Source of the DNA: Massilia rubra
Lineage (GTDB): Bacteria > Pseudomonadota > Gammaproteobacteria > Burkholderiales > Burkholderiaceae_D
DNA length: 64,000 nt
Direction: 5' to 3'
Assembly (NCBI RefSeq): GCF_011682065.1
Contig: NZ_VUYU01000003.1
Span: forward strand, 1 to 64,000
The position numbers and the translations under genes are program-made. Of the stretch, positions 1-8,850 are shown piece by piece (within the stretch, counting starts at the first letter, position 1; every line of letters starts with the position of its first letter). The notes beneath the pieces are model-generated. The model was given only the letters and a program-made list of their open reading frames with translations, was not told the DNA's origin and did no database searches.

Positions 1-78
1 CGCGCTGCCGTTCGACTTGCATGTGTAAGGCATGCCGCCAGCGTTCAATCTGAGCCAGGATCAAACTCTTCAGTTCAA
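1..78 (-). rRNA. 16S ribosomal RNA, 5' end (partial)
   Basis: Read on the minus strand, the stretch contains the universal 16S start region: AGAGTTTGATCCTGGCTCAG followed by the ATTGAACGCTGGCGGC type sequence typical of Betaproteobacteria. The mature 5' end is placed near 78 by comparison with known 16S starts (GAACTGAAGAGTTTG). Only the first ~78 bases are inside the window; the rest of the rrn operon lies to the left. Confidence 0.95.
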
Positions 79-221
79 TCTCTGTTTAATGTCCTTGCGG
101 ACAGATCGCTCACTCAAAATACTGACAAGCTCATCTTTCGATGCGCCGTGTTTCTTTTTTGTGAACATTTGATAATTTAAGTATTCAACATTGCTTACGC
201 TTTGTTGGCACCTTCATCAAA

Positions 222-255
222 CGCCCACACTTATCGACTGTTAATTGTTAAAGAA
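222..255 (-). promoter_or_regulatory. rrn leader antitermination signals (boxA and adjacent box)
   Basis: On the minus strand the rRNA leader carries TTCTTTAACAA (245-255), a good match to the boxA sequence bound by NusB/NusE. It is followed by the conserved leader motif GTGTGGGCG (221-229). This arrangement is standard for betaproteobacterial rrn leaders and supports transcription into the 16S gene. The remaining leader (79-221) shows no gene. Confidence 0.75.
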
Positions 256-320
256 CTTGTTCTGTACTACCTTCTGCCGTTTGCTACGAAGCGTTGTGTT
301 CGTTGCAGCAGAGACGTGAG

Positions 321-349
321 ATTATGCAGCGTTTCGCGTTTCTCGTCAA
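321..349 (-). promoter_or_regulatory. rrn promoter (proximal)
   Basis: On the minus strand, TTGACG (344-349) and CATAAT (321-326) are separated by exactly 17 bases, a near-consensus sigma-70 promoter. It lies about 245 bases upstream of the 16S 5' end and upstream of boxA, as expected for an rrn promoter. Confidence 0.8.
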
Positions 350-436
350 CCTCTTTTTGTTACTTCGCCTCTTTCGAAACGCCCCTGAACTGCCTGCCAA
401 CTACTTGATTTCGCTGGCGTTTCAGCGGGGAGGCGA

Positions 437-465
437 ACTATAGCAAAGCGGCGGCGTTTGCACAA
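437..465 (-). promoter_or_regulatory. candidate distal rrn promoter
   Basis: On the minus strand, TTGTGC (460-465) and TATAGT (437-442) are 17 bases apart, a second sigma-70-like promoter upstream of the proximal one. Tandem promoters are common for rrn operons. The -35 is imperfect, so this one is less certain. Confidence 0.5.
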
Positions 466-480
466 GCCACCACCTCCACA

Positions 481-1131
481 TTACTTGGGTTTGTAGGTGA
501 TCAGCGGCAAGGCCACGTCCGCATTATTGACGACGTCGTTGCCGCCACCGGACATATCGATAGTTGCCTTCTCGCACCAGCGCACCTGCCCCGCAGGCCC
601 TTGCGCCAGTACGTCGGTCATGGCTTCGTGAATCTTGGCCGCTACCTCATTTTGCAATGCGGTGCGCCTGGCTGGGGCCATGTCGGCCATCGCGCGCCGC
701 TGCTTCTCAATAAAGCTGCTGTTGCGTTGCGTCCAGCCATTGGCTGCGGTAACGAACTTCTTGCTCTGCGCTGTCGCCTTCGAGCACACGGGCTCGAACT
801 TGGCGGCCACTTCCGACATGAGCGACACCACCAGCACCGCATGCTGGAGTTCGGGCGAAGGGATGCCGGCGGCCGAGATGCCGGTACCCGCCCCCTCGGC
901 GCCAGAGCCCTTCGGCGCCGGCCCTATCTTGGGCTGGGGCGGCGGCGGACCTTCCACCGGACGCAGCACGGAGCCCTTCATCACGCTGACCTTGAGCTTC
1001 TCGCCATTTTGCGGGCGGTCGGAAAACGTGACTTTCCCATCCGGACCGACGGTCTTGTACATCTGCTGCGCGGATGCGGCGCAGCAGAACAGGGCGGCAG
1101 CGATGACAAAAATGGGCTGTAATTTATTCAT
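481..1131 (-). CDS. exported DUF4124 domain protein
   Basis: 216-aa protein starting at ATG 1131 (MNKLQP...). A signal peptide of about 21 residues ends at ASAQ. It is followed directly by the DUF4124 pattern YKTVGPDGKVTFSDRP, a small beta-domain found in many betaproteobacterial periplasmic proteins of unknown role. A proline-rich linker follows, then a helical C-terminal part without a recognised domain. A GTG start nine codons upstream is possible but would bury the signal peptide behind charged residues. It lies just upstream of, and in the same direction as, the rrn operon and seems independently expressed. The biochemical function is unknown. Confidence 0.85.
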   Translation of the reverse strand: MNKLQPIFVIAAALFCCAASAQQMYKTVGPDGKVTFSDRPQNGEKLKVSVMKGSVLRPVEGPPPPQPKIGPAPKGSGAEGAGTGISAAGIPSPELQHAVLVVSLMSEVAAKFEPVCSKATAQSKKFVTAANGWTQRNSSFIEKQRRAMADMAPARRTALQNEVAAKIHEAMTDVLAQGPAGQVRWCEKATIDMSGGGNDVVNNADVALPLITYKPK

Positions 1132-1386
1132 GTGACAAAAAATGGCGCAACACTCCACGCGAGGGCGATCGATTCATATACTAACGTAGCATTGGGACGG
1201 AATGCGTAAACATATTTCTCGTACGCACGATTCTGGACGAGAACACAACAGCTTGGTCCTTCAACTCCAGACAGATGCAAGATTTATGCCTGTTGATGTT
1301 ACGGAGTAGCAACACCAAGCCGGAGCGCGCCGATGCCAGTCGCGCGCGCAGGTAGAATGTCAGCTTTTGCCGAACCCGCGCCCGCC

Positions 1387-2874
1387 ATGACCATCCTGCT
1401 CTCGACCCTGAACGCCCGCTACGCCCACGCATCGCTGGGGCTGCGCTATCTGCTGGCAAACATGGGGCCGCTGCAGCAGCAAACCAGCCTGCTCGAATTC
1501 GTGATCGGGGCCAAGACCACCGAAATCGTCGAACGCTTGCTGGCGCAGTCGCCGCGCATCATCGGTTTCGGTATCTATATATGGAACGTCGAGGAAACCA
1601 CCAGGGTCGTCGCCATGCTCAAGCGCGTCGCGCCCCAGGTCACCATTGTGCTGGGCGGGCCGGAAGTGTCGCACGAACCGGGCGAGCAGGACATCGTGCG
1701 CATGGCGGACTACCTGGTGACCGGCTGGGGCGACGTCACCTTCCCCAAGCTGTGCGGCGAGATCCTGCACGGCCCCAAGCCGCTGATGAAGATCCACGCC
1801 GGCGTGCAGCCGCCGATGGCCGACATCGCCATGCCCTACTCTTTGTATACAGATAACGACATCGCCAACCGCACGCTGTATGTGGAAGCCTCGCGCGGCT
1901 GCCCCTTCAAGTGCGAGTTCTGCCTGTCGGCGCTGGACAAGACCGCCTGGCCCTTCGGCCTGGATACCTTTTTGGGCGAGCTCGAAACGCTGCATGCCCG
2001 CGGCGCGCGCCTGTTCAAGTTTGTCGACCGCACCTTCAACCTCAATATCAAGACCAGCCTGAAGATCATGCAGTTCTTCCTCGACAAACTCGAAGCGAAC
2101 CCGGACGACCCGGTCTACGCCCACTTCGAGCTGGTGCCCGACCACCTGCCGGACGCGCTGAAAGAAGGCATCCGCAAGTTCCCGCCCGGCGCGCTGCAGT
2201 TCGAAATCGGCATCCAGAGCTTCAATCCGGCGGTGCAGGCGCTGGTGAGCCGGCGCCAGGACAACGCCAAGGCCGCCGAGAACATCCGCTGGCTGTGCGA
2301 GCAGTCGCACGCCCACCTGCACGTCGACCTGATCGCCGGCCTGCCGGGCGAAGACATGGACAGCTTCGCGCGCGGCTTCGACCAACTGGTCGCGCTCAAA
2401 CCGCACGAGATCCAGTTCGGCATCCTCAAGCGCCTGCGCGGCACGCCGATCATCCGCCATACCGAAGAACACGGCCTGGTGTTCGATCCCTACCCGCCGT
2501 ACACCATCCTGGCCACCAAACTGATCGACTTCCAGACCATGCAGCGCCTGGTGCGCTTTGCGCGCTACTGGGACCTGGTGGCCAACTCGGGACGCTTCGC
2601 GCACACCCTGGTCCATGTGCTGGGCGAGTCCCCGTTCGCCAATTTCATGGCCTTCTCGGACTGGATCTACGCCAAAACCGACGCCACCCACCGCATCGCG
2701 CTCGAGCGCCTGGCCAAACTGGTCACCGAATGGCTCGAGACGCGCGGCATGCCCCGTACCAAAGCCGAAGCACTGGTCGGCAGCGATTACGCCGGTCGCG
2801 TCGATGCGCCGGCCGAGAAAGCCAGGCCGGTGGCGAGCGTGCCGCAGCGGCAGGCGCGCCACCTGGCGGCATAA
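1387..2874 (+). CDS. B12-binding-domain radical SAM protein (DUF4080 type)
   Basis: Predicted 495-aa cytosolic protein. The N-terminal third (MTILLSTLNARYAHASLGL... and FGIYIWNVEET) matches the cobalamin-binding-like domain. The radical SAM signature RGCPFKCEFC, with its CxxxCxxC cysteines, binds the 4Fe-4S cluster that cleaves S-adenosylmethionine. The C-terminal region fits DUF4080. The substrate is unknown. The start is placed at MTILL because homologues begin there; ATG 1357 is also in frame and has a weak AGG upstream. It is a single gene with a 118-base gap to the MCE operon. Confidence 0.85.
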   Translation: MTILLSTLNARYAHASLGLRYLLANMGPLQQQTSLLEFVIGAKTTEIVERLLAQSPRIIGFGIYIWNVEETTRVVAMLKRVAPQVTIVLGGPEVSHEPGEQDIVRMADYLVTGWGDVTFPKLCGEILHGPKPLMKIHAGVQPPMADIAMPYSLYTDNDIANRTLYVEASRGCPFKCEFCLSALDKTAWPFGLDTFLGELETLHARGARLFKFVDRTFNLNIKTSLKIMQFFLDKLEANPDDPVYAHFELVPDHLPDALKEGIRKFPPGALQFEIGIQSFNPAVQALVSRRQDNAKAAENIRWLCEQSHAHLHVDLIAGLPGEDMDSFARGFDQLVALKPHEIQFGILKRLRGTPIIRHTEEHGLVFDPYPPYTILATKLIDFQTMQRLVRFARYWDLVANSGRFAHTLVHVLGESPFANFMAFSDWIYAKTDATHRIALERLAKLVTEWLETRGMPRTKAEALVGSDYAGRVDAPAEKARPVASVPQRQARHLAA

Positions 2875-2992
2875 GTGGGTGGCGTCAGCGGCGTGCATAC
2901 AGCGGCGCTGTCGACAAGCGATTCCACGCGCCGCGCCGGCCCGCGCACGAACTCCTATAGCGGTCGCGGCGATTCTCTTTTACACTGGCGCA

Positions 2993-4126
2993 ATGCAGAT
3001 TGAAAATGCGCCAACTTTAACCCTAAAACCGCCTGATGCAGGCTCGCCCCAATCGGTCGTCGCCAACGGGACCTGGCAGGTCCACGCGCTGGCCCAGTGC
3101 GGCGCGATCAAGACCATCAACGCCACCCTGGTCTCGCTCAAGGACAAGCCGGCGCTGGTATGGGACCTGACCCAGATCGTCCGCCTCGACCATATCGGCG
3201 CCCAGATGTTCTGGAACGCCTGGGGCAAGAAGCGCCCCGACCAGCTGCAACTGGCCGAAAAACAGGAAGAACTGTTCAAGCGCATCGAAGAAGCGGGCAA
3301 GCTGCAACTGCCGCGCACCCGCGAGAGCCGCTTCAACTGGGTGATGACCCTGGGCGCGGGCATGCTCAACTTCTTCGAGCATACGCAAGGCTTCATCCGC
3401 CTGATCGGCCAGGTGGTGCAGGATATCGGCCGCTTCATCCGCCATCCGATGACCGGGCCGTGGCGCGAAGTGTCGGCCAATATCTTCCACTCGGGTTTCC
3501 AGGCGCTCGGCATCACCGCGCTGGTCGGCTTCTTGATCGGCGTGGTGCTGTCCTACCTGTCGGCCCAGCAGCTGCGCATGTTCGGCGGCGATATGTACCT
3601 GGTTAACATCCTCGGCATGAGCGTGATCCGCGAACTGGGGCCGCTGCTGGCCGCCATCCTGGTGGCGGGCCGCTCCGGCTCCTCGATCACCGCGCAGCTC
3701 GGGGTGATGCGGGTGACCGAGGAACTCGACGCCATGCTGGTCATGGGCATCTCGCACGGCTACCGCCTGATCATGCCAAAGGTGGTCGCGCTGGCGATCT
3801 CGATGCCTCTGCTGGTGGTGTGGACCGACGCCATGGCCCTGATCGGCGGCATGGTCTCGGCCAAGGTCGAACTGAACCTGTCGGCGCGCTACTTCCTGCA
3901 AAAGCTGCCGGACGCGGTGCCGCTGTCGAACTACATCATCGGCCTGCTCAAAGGGACCACGTTCGGCATGCTGATCGCGCTGGTATCGTGCCACTTCGGC
4001 CTGCGCATCAAACCGAATACCGAAAGCCTCGGGCGCGGCACCACCACCTCGGTCGTGACCGCGATCACGGTGGTGATCCTGGCCGACGCGGTCTTTGCCA
4101 TTATTTTCAGCGGAGTCGGTTTCTGA
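2993..4126 (+). CDS. MCE-system ABC transporter permease (MlaE family) with N-terminal STAS-like domain
   Basis: 377-aa inner-membrane permease. Residues 1-110 resemble a STAS domain (TWQVHALAQCGAIKTI, followed by a strand/helix pattern). The remainder is a MlaE-type permease with about five hydrophobic segments and the typical ELGPLLAAILVAGRSGSSI motif. MlaE proteins move phospholipid or other lipids between inner and outer membrane together with an ATPase and an MCE ring. It is the first gene of a tight operon and its stop overlaps the start of the ATPase gene. Fusion of the STAS part to the permease replaces a separate MlaB-like protein. The lipid direction and substrate cannot be read from sequence. 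Confidence 0.92.
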   Translation: MQIENAPTLTLKPPDAGSPQSVVANGTWQVHALAQCGAIKTINATLVSLKDKPALVWDLTQIVRLDHIGAQMFWNAWGKKRPDQLQLAEKQEELFKRIEEAGKLQLPRTRESRFNWVMTLGAGMLNFFEHTQGFIRLIGQVVQDIGRFIRHPMTGPWREVSANIFHSGFQALGITALVGFLIGVVLSYLSAQQLRMFGGDMYLVNILGMSVIRELGPLLAAILVAGRSGSSITAQLGVMRVTEELDAMLVMGISHGYRLIMPKVVALAISMPLLVVWTDAMALIGGMVSAKVELNLSARYFLQKLPDAVPLSNYIIGLLKGTTFGMLIALVSCHFGLRIKPNTESLGRGTTTSVVTAITVVILADAVFAIIFSGVGF

Positions 4127-4983
4127 TGGACGAACAAACAGCGCCTGTCAAACGCCAGCACCTGAACATGCGCCCCGACGAGGAAGTCGGCCCGCCGGTG
4201 GTCCAGATCACCAAGCTGTGGACCAGGTTCGGGCGCACCGTGGTGCACCAGGACCTCAATCTCGATATTTACCAGGGCGAGATCTTGTCGATCGTGGGCG
4301 GCTCGGGCACCGGCAAGACGGTGCTGCTGCGCCAGATGCTGGGCCTTGAAAGGCCCTCGAAAGGCTGCGTGCGCGTGTTCGGCGAAGACATCAGCGAGGC
4401 CGACGCCGACCAGCTGCAGCGCATGCGCAACCACTGGGGCATGCTGTTCCAGCAGGGGGCGCTGTATTCGGCGCTGACCGTGTTCGACAACATCGCCCAA
4501 CCGCTGCGCGAGCTGCGCGCCCTGCCCGAAGACGTGATTTACGACGCCGTGCTCCTCAAAATGAACATGGTGGGCCTGGGCATCGAGCACGCCAAGAAAA
4601 TGCCGTCGGACCTGTCGGGCGGCATGATCAAGCGCGCCTCGCTGGCGCGCGCGCTGGCGCTCGAACCGCAACTGCTGTTCCTCGACGAACCCACCGCGGG
4701 GCTCGACCCCGACCTGTCGGACGCCTTTGTCGCCCTGATTCAATCGCTGCACCGCGAACTGGGCCTGACCGTGGTCATGGTCACCCACGACCTGGACACC
4801 TTGTTCGCGCTGTCGACCCGGATCGCGGTGCTGGCCGAAAAACACGTGATCGCGATCGGACCGACGCGCGATGTGCTGAAAGTGGAGCACCCCTTCATCA
4901 AACAATTCTTCCTGGGTGCGCGCGGCCAGCGCGCCCTCGAAGTGCTCGACGAATACGACGCCGAGCACGCACCGGAGCACTAG
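4126..4983 (+). CDS. MCE-system ABC transporter ATPase (MlaF family)
   Basis: 285-aa cytoplasmic ATPase. Walker A GGSGTGKT, ABC signature LSGGM and Walker B LLFLDEPTAGLDP are all intact, followed by the switch histidine in MVTHD. The MlaF subfamily is indicated by the partner genes and by the IxxLWTRFG opening. The ATG overlaps the last base of the permease stop (TGATG), so the two are translationally coupled. It powers the permease and MCE complex. Confidence 0.95.
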   Translation: MDEQTAPVKRQHLNMRPDEEVGPPVVQITKLWTRFGRTVVHQDLNLDIYQGEILSIVGGSGTGKTVLLRQMLGLERPSKGCVRVFGEDISEADADQLQRMRNHWGMLFQQGALYSALTVFDNIAQPLRELRALPEDVIYDAVLLKMNMVGLGIEHAKKMPSDLSGGMIKRASLARALALEPQLLFLDEPTAGLDPDLSDAFVALIQSLHRELGLTVVMVTHDLDTLFALSTRIAVLAEKHVIAIGPTRDVLKVEHPFIKQFFLGARGQRALEVLDEYDAEHAPEH

Positions 4984-4986
4984 TAT

Positions 4987-5946
4987 ATGGAAAACAGATC
5001 ACACGCCCTGATGACAGGTATGTTCACGATTGCGCTGCTGGTGGCCACGGTCCTGGCGGGCATCTGGTTCAACCGCGACCGGGTCGAACGCGTGCCCTAC
5101 CAGATCGCCACCACCCAGTCGATCCCGGGCCTGAACCCGCAGGCGGCGGTGCGCTACCGCGGCCTGGAAGTGGGCAAGGTCGACGACATCAGCTTCGACA
5201 CCAAAACCGCCGGCCAGATCCTGATCCGCCTGTCGATCGACCCGGAAGCGCCGATCACCCGCACCACGTTTGCCACCCTGGGCTACCAGGGCGTGACCGG
5301 GATCGCCTTCATCCAGCTCGATGACGAAAAAACCGGCTCGCCCCTGATGGCCAGCAATGACAAGGCCCTGGCGCGCATTCCGCTGCGTCCCGGCCTGCTC
5401 GACCAGCTCGAAAAACGCGGCCTGGTGATCCTCGACAAAGCCGAGGAACTGACCACCCGCCTCGACGCCATGGCCTCGCCCGAAAACCAGAAAGTCATCC
5501 TGGACGCCTTTGCCGATGTGAGCAAGGCGGCCAATGCCTACGCCGCGATCCCGGCCAAACTGGAACCGACCCTGGCGCGCCTGCCGCAACTGACCGCCAG
5601 GGCCGAGCAGAGTTTCGCCGCGTTCGACACCTTCAGCAATAACGCCAGCACCATGACGCGCAGCTACACCAAGCTGGCCGACGACCTGCAGTCGCCCAAC
5701 GGGGCCATTGCGCGCCTGAACAGCACCGTGGACCGGGTCGGCGGCTCGCTCGAAGCGGTCACCGCCGATCTCGAAATGCAAACCCTGCCGCACTTCGTGC
5801 TCATGACCGACGAAGCGCGCACCTCGCTGCGCGCCGTGCGGCGCACCATGAATTCGCTCAACGACCGTCCGCAAAGCCTGCTGTTCGGCGCCGCGCCGCC
5901 GACCCCGGGGCCAGGCGAACCGGGTTTTACCGCACCGACCAAATGA
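4987..5946 (+). CDS. MlaD-family MCE protein
   Basis: 319-aa periplasmic, membrane-anchored substrate-binding protein. One N-terminal transmembrane helix (residues ~8-27) is followed by a single MCE domain (VRYRGLEVGKVDDI, then ...QGVTGIAFIQLDD). A long helical region follows that probably forms part of a tube or stalk. It starts 3 bases after the ATPase stop. MCE proteins form hexameric rings that shuttle lipids in Mla/Pqi/Yeb-type systems. Its last bases overlap the lipoprotein start (ATGA). Confidence 0.92.
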   Translation: MENRSHALMTGMFTIALLVATVLAGIWFNRDRVERVPYQIATTQSIPGLNPQAAVRYRGLEVGKVDDISFDTKTAGQILIRLSIDPEAPITRTTFATLGYQGVTGIAFIQLDDEKTGSPLMASNDKALARIPLRPGLLDQLEKRGLVILDKAEELTTRLDAMASPENQKVILDAFADVSKAANAYAAIPAKLEPTLARLPQLTARAEQSFAAFDTFSNNASTMTRSYTKLADDLQSPNGAIARLNSTVDRVGGSLEAVTADLEMQTLPHFVLMTDEARTSLRAVRRTMNSLNDRPQSLLFGAAPPTPGPGEPGFTAPTK

Positions 5947-6602
5947 GGACCACCGTGCATCCTATTCCGACCCACACCCCGCCCCCGCGTACCACCGCGC
6001 GCCGCCTGCTGCTGGCCGCAAGCGCCGGCGCCGCCCTGCTGCTGGCCGGCTGCGCCAGCGAAAAGCCGGCCCAGAACACCACCTTCGATTTCGGCCCCGC
6101 CGCCAGCGCCGCCGCGCCCGCGCGCGCGCCGATGGCCGCCGTGGTGGTGGGCGACGTCACCGGCTCGGCCGCCCTCGACAGCGAACGCATGTTCTACCGC
6201 CTGAACTACAGCGACCCGCTGCAGGCGCGCGCCTACGCCAACAGCCGCTGGTCCGCCACGCCGCTGCAGATGGTCACCCAGCGCTTGAAATCGCGCATCG
6301 CGCAGTCGGGCGCCAAGGTATTGAGCGTGAGCGACGCCTCCGACGGCGTACCGATCCTGCGCCTGGAAATCGACGACTTCAGCCACCACTTCGACAGCCA
6401 GGCCAGCAGCCACGGGCAACTGGTGCTGCGCGCCTCGCTGTTCCAGGGGCATAAACTGGTCGACCAGAAGACCTTCGAGCGCAAGACGCCCGCCACCAGC
6501 GCCGATGCCGGCGGTGGCGCGCGCGCGCTGGCCGGCGCCACCGACACGGTCGCCTCCGACGTCATCGCGTGGCTCGCCACGCTGCCGCTCAAAAAAGAAT
6601 GA
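5943..6602 (+). CDS. ABC-type transport auxiliary lipoprotein (PqiC/DUF330-like)
   Basis: 219-aa lipoprotein. A basic N-terminus and hydrophobic segment end in the lipobox LLAGC, followed by an ABC-transport auxiliary (PqiC-like) domain with the motif RLNYSDPLQARAYANSRW. Such lipoproteins sit in the outer-membrane inner leaflet and work with MCE systems. The start ATG overlaps the MlaD-like stop, and the end overlaps the VanZ-family start. A GTG four codons in is an alternative start. Confidence 0.85.
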   Translation: MRTTVHPIPTHTPPPRTTARRLLLAASAGAALLLAGCASEKPAQNTTFDFGPAASAAAPARAPMAAVVVGDVTGSAALDSERMFYRLNYSDPLQARAYANSRWSATPLQMVTQRLKSRIAQSGAKVLSVSDASDGVPILRLEIDDFSHHFDSQASSHGQLVLRASLFQGHKLVDQKTFERKTPATSADAGGGARALAGATDTVASDVIAWLATLPLKKE

Positions 6603-7804
6603 CCGCGCCGGACGCGCCAGGGCCAGCTCCCACCACAGCGCCGCCCACGGCCGCCGCGCGCGGTTCGCCCGTCTCGCGCGCCGCGCTGCTGGCCTACATG
6701 CTGCTGATCGTGTACGCCAGCTGGTTTCCGTTTTCGGGCTGGCGCGGCAGCGGCCTGTCGCCCTTCATCTTCCTGACCCTGTCGATGCCGCAGTACTGGA
6801 CCGGCTTCGACGTGATGGTCAACATCATCGGCTACATCCCGCTCGGCACCCTGCTGGTGCTGGCCATGTACCCGCGCGTGCGCGGCGTCTGGGCGGTGCT
6901 GGCCGCCGCCATGCTCGGGGTGCTGGTGTCGGGCGCGATGGAAGCGGTGCAGACCTACCTGCCCAGCCGCGTGCCATCGAGCCTGGACTTCATCACCAAT
7001 GCGGCCGGCGCGCTGGTGGGCGCCATCATCGGCGCGCTGGGCGCGCGCTCGTTCCTGGACCAGAGCCGCCTGTACAAGCTGCGCCAGCGCTGGTTCGCCG
7101 CCCACGCCAGCCAGGGCCTGGTGCTGCTGGCCCTGTGGCCGCTGGCGCAGGTCTACCCGCTCGGCTACATGTTCGGACACGGCCAGCTGCTGCCGATTTT
7201 TTCGGAATGGCTGTCGGCCTGGCTCGATACCGACATCGACCTGGTGACCATGCTGCGTCCCGGCGCCGCCATGAGCGTGGAACAATACTGGCTGTCGGAA
7301 ACCATCATCACCGCCTGCGGCATGACCGGCGCCGTCCTCACCATGCTGTGCCTGCTGCGGCGCGGCGCCCCGCGCCTGTTCCTGATCGGCGCCATGCTCG
7401 GCGCGGCCCTGCTGACCAAGACCCTGGCCAGTTCCCTGCTGTTCAAGCCCGACAATGCGCTGGCCTGGATCACGCCCGGCGCCCAGGGCGGCTTCTTGAT
7501 CGGCCTGATCATGCTGGCGGGCCTGGCGTTCGCGCCCGAAAAGGCGCAGCGGCGGCTGGCGGTCGTTACCCTTGTGCTCAGCCTGCTGGTGGTGAACACG
7601 ATCCCGGTCAACCCCTACTTTAGTGCCACCTTGCAAGGTTGGGTCCAGGGTAAGTTTCTGAACTTCAATGGCGCAGCGCAATTCCTGTCCTTGCTATGGC
7701 CGTTTTTCGCGATCTGGTTCCTGCTGCTGCCCTCGCATAAACTCAATCGGCGCGAAGAACGCGTATCATTGCGCCAGCCAACACAGAATCGGGAACCACC
7801 ATGA
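6599..7804 (+). CDS. VanZ-family integral membrane protein
   Basis: 401-aa polytopic protein. The first ~140 residues carry the VanZ-like pattern (YASWFPFSGW, then FDVMVNIIGYIPLG and SGAMEAVQTYLPSRVPSSLDFITNAAGALVG). Further hydrophobic segments follow, giving roughly 9-10 membrane passes in total. VanZ proteins are linked to low-level teicoplanin resistance in enterococci; in Proteobacteria the role is unknown. It overlaps both neighbours by 4 bases (ATGA), so it belongs to the lipid-transport operon, which may hint at an envelope role. Confidence 0.85.
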   Translation: MTAPDAPGPAPTTAPPTAAARGSPVSRAALLAYMLLIVYASWFPFSGWRGSGLSPFIFLTLSMPQYWTGFDVMVNIIGYIPLGTLLVLAMYPRVRGVWAVLAAAMLGVLVSGAMEAVQTYLPSRVPSSLDFITNAAGALVGAIIGALGARSFLDQSRLYKLRQRWFAAHASQGLVLLALWPLAQVYPLGYMFGHGQLLPIFSEWLSAWLDTDIDLVTMLRPGAAMSVEQYWLSETIITACGMTGAVLTMLCLLRRGAPRLFLIGAMLGAALLTKTLASSLLFKPDNALAWITPGAQGGFLIGLIMLAGLAFAPEKAQRRLAVVTLVLSLLVVNTIPVNPYFSATLQGWVQGKFLNFNGAAQFLSLLWPFFAIWFLLLPSHKLNRREERVSLRQPTQNREPP

Positions 7805-8118
7805 GCGATACCCCCTACTTCGAACAGCACGTCTTTATCTGCATGAACGTGCGCGAGGATGGACGCCAGTGCTGCGGCAAGCTCGGCGCCGAAATTGCGC
7901 AAAAGCACGCCAAGCGCCGCATGAAGGAACTGGGCTTGAACGGGCACGGCAAAGTGCGCATCAACCAGGCCGGCTGCCTCGACCGTTGCGACGAAGGACC
8001 GGTGCTGGTGGTCTATCCGCAAGGCACCTGGTACACCTACGTCGACACCAGCGACATCGATGAAATCATCGACTCCCACCTGGTTGGCGGCAAAGTCGTC
8101 GACCGCCTCAAAATCTGA
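7801..8118 (+). CDS. (2Fe-2S) ferredoxin domain protein, thioredoxin-like
   Basis: 105-aa protein of the thioredoxin-fold ferredoxin family. Candidate cluster ligands are Cys14, Cys24 or Cys25, Cys59 and Cys63 (ICMNV, CCGK, GCLDRC). The GCLDRCDEGPVLVVYPQG segment is characteristic of this family. It probably transfers electrons in the cytosol; the partner is unknown. It starts within the VanZ-family stop codon and is followed 12 bases later by a hydrolase gene. Confidence 0.9.
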   Translation: MSDTPYFEQHVFICMNVREDGRQCCGKLGAEIAQKHAKRRMKELGLNGHGKVRINQAGCLDRCDEGPVLVVYPQGTWYTYVDTSDIDEIIDSHLVGGKVVDRLKI

Positions 8119-8130
8119 CCGCTTGGTTCC

Positions 8131-8796
8131 ATGACTACTGCCACACATAATTTGCTGAACAAAAACGCCGAAAAATTCACCCTGGCCGGCGGCGCCGGGC
8201 CGATGGAATGCCTGCTCGACCTGCCCCCGGGCGCGCCGCGCGGCATCGCCCTGGTGGCCCATCCGCACCCGCTGTACGGCGGCACCATGGACAACAAGGT
8301 GGCCCAGACGCTGGCGCGCACGTTTGTCGCGCTCGGCTACGCGGTGGCGCGCTTTAACTTCCGCGGCGTCGGCGCCTCGGGCGGCGTGCACGATGACGGC
8401 GTCGGCGAAACCGACGACATGGCCCTGATGCTGGCGCACATGCAAGCGCAGTATCCGGGCTTGCCGGTGGCGCTGTCGGGTTTTTCGTTCGGCACCTTTG
8501 TGCAGGCCCAGTTGCAACAGCGTTTGCTTGCCGAAGGCCGCCCGGCCGAGCGCCTGGTGCTGGTCGGCAGCGCCGCCGGCAAATGGCCGATGCCCGACGT
8601 GCCGGCCGATACCATCCTGATCCACGGCGAAGTCGACGACACCATTACATTAACGCAGGTGCTGGACTGGGCGCGACCGCAAGACATTCCGGTCATCGTC
8701 ATTCCCGGCGCCGACCATTTCTTCCACCGCAAGCTGGCCCACATCAAGACACTGGTGGTCCAACTGTGGCGGCGTGAGGGTGAAACCCCAGTATAG
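8131..8796 (+). CDS. alpha/beta hydrolase
   Basis: 221-aa single-domain hydrolase. The oxyanion-side motif HPHPLYGGTMDNKV, nucleophile elbow SGFSFG (Ser), an acidic residue near IHGEVDD and the C-terminal histidine in GADHFFH form the expected catalytic set. The family includes short-chain esterases of undetermined substrate. It follows the ferredoxin gene by 12 bases and is probably cotranscribed with it. Confidence 0.88.
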   Translation: MTTATHNLLNKNAEKFTLAGGAGPMECLLDLPPGAPRGIALVAHPHPLYGGTMDNKVAQTLARTFVALGYAVARFNFRGVGASGGVHDDGVGETDDMALMLAHMQAQYPGLPVALSGFSFGTFVQAQLQQRLLAEGRPAERLVLVGSAAGKWPMPDVPADTILIHGEVDDTITLTQVLDWARPQDIPVIVIPGADHFFHRKLAHIKTLVVQLWRREGETPV

Positions 8797-8850
8797 CCAC
8801 TATAATTGGGCGCCCTTTTTTTGCACCACCTTTTTTGAGTACTGATTCCC

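Noticed and set aside
2558-2992. Extended N-terminus for the MlaE-like permease
   Set aside because: The upstream open frame overlaps the radical SAM gene, is Arg/Pro/Ser-rich and lacks homology-like sequence; the native start is ATG 2993.
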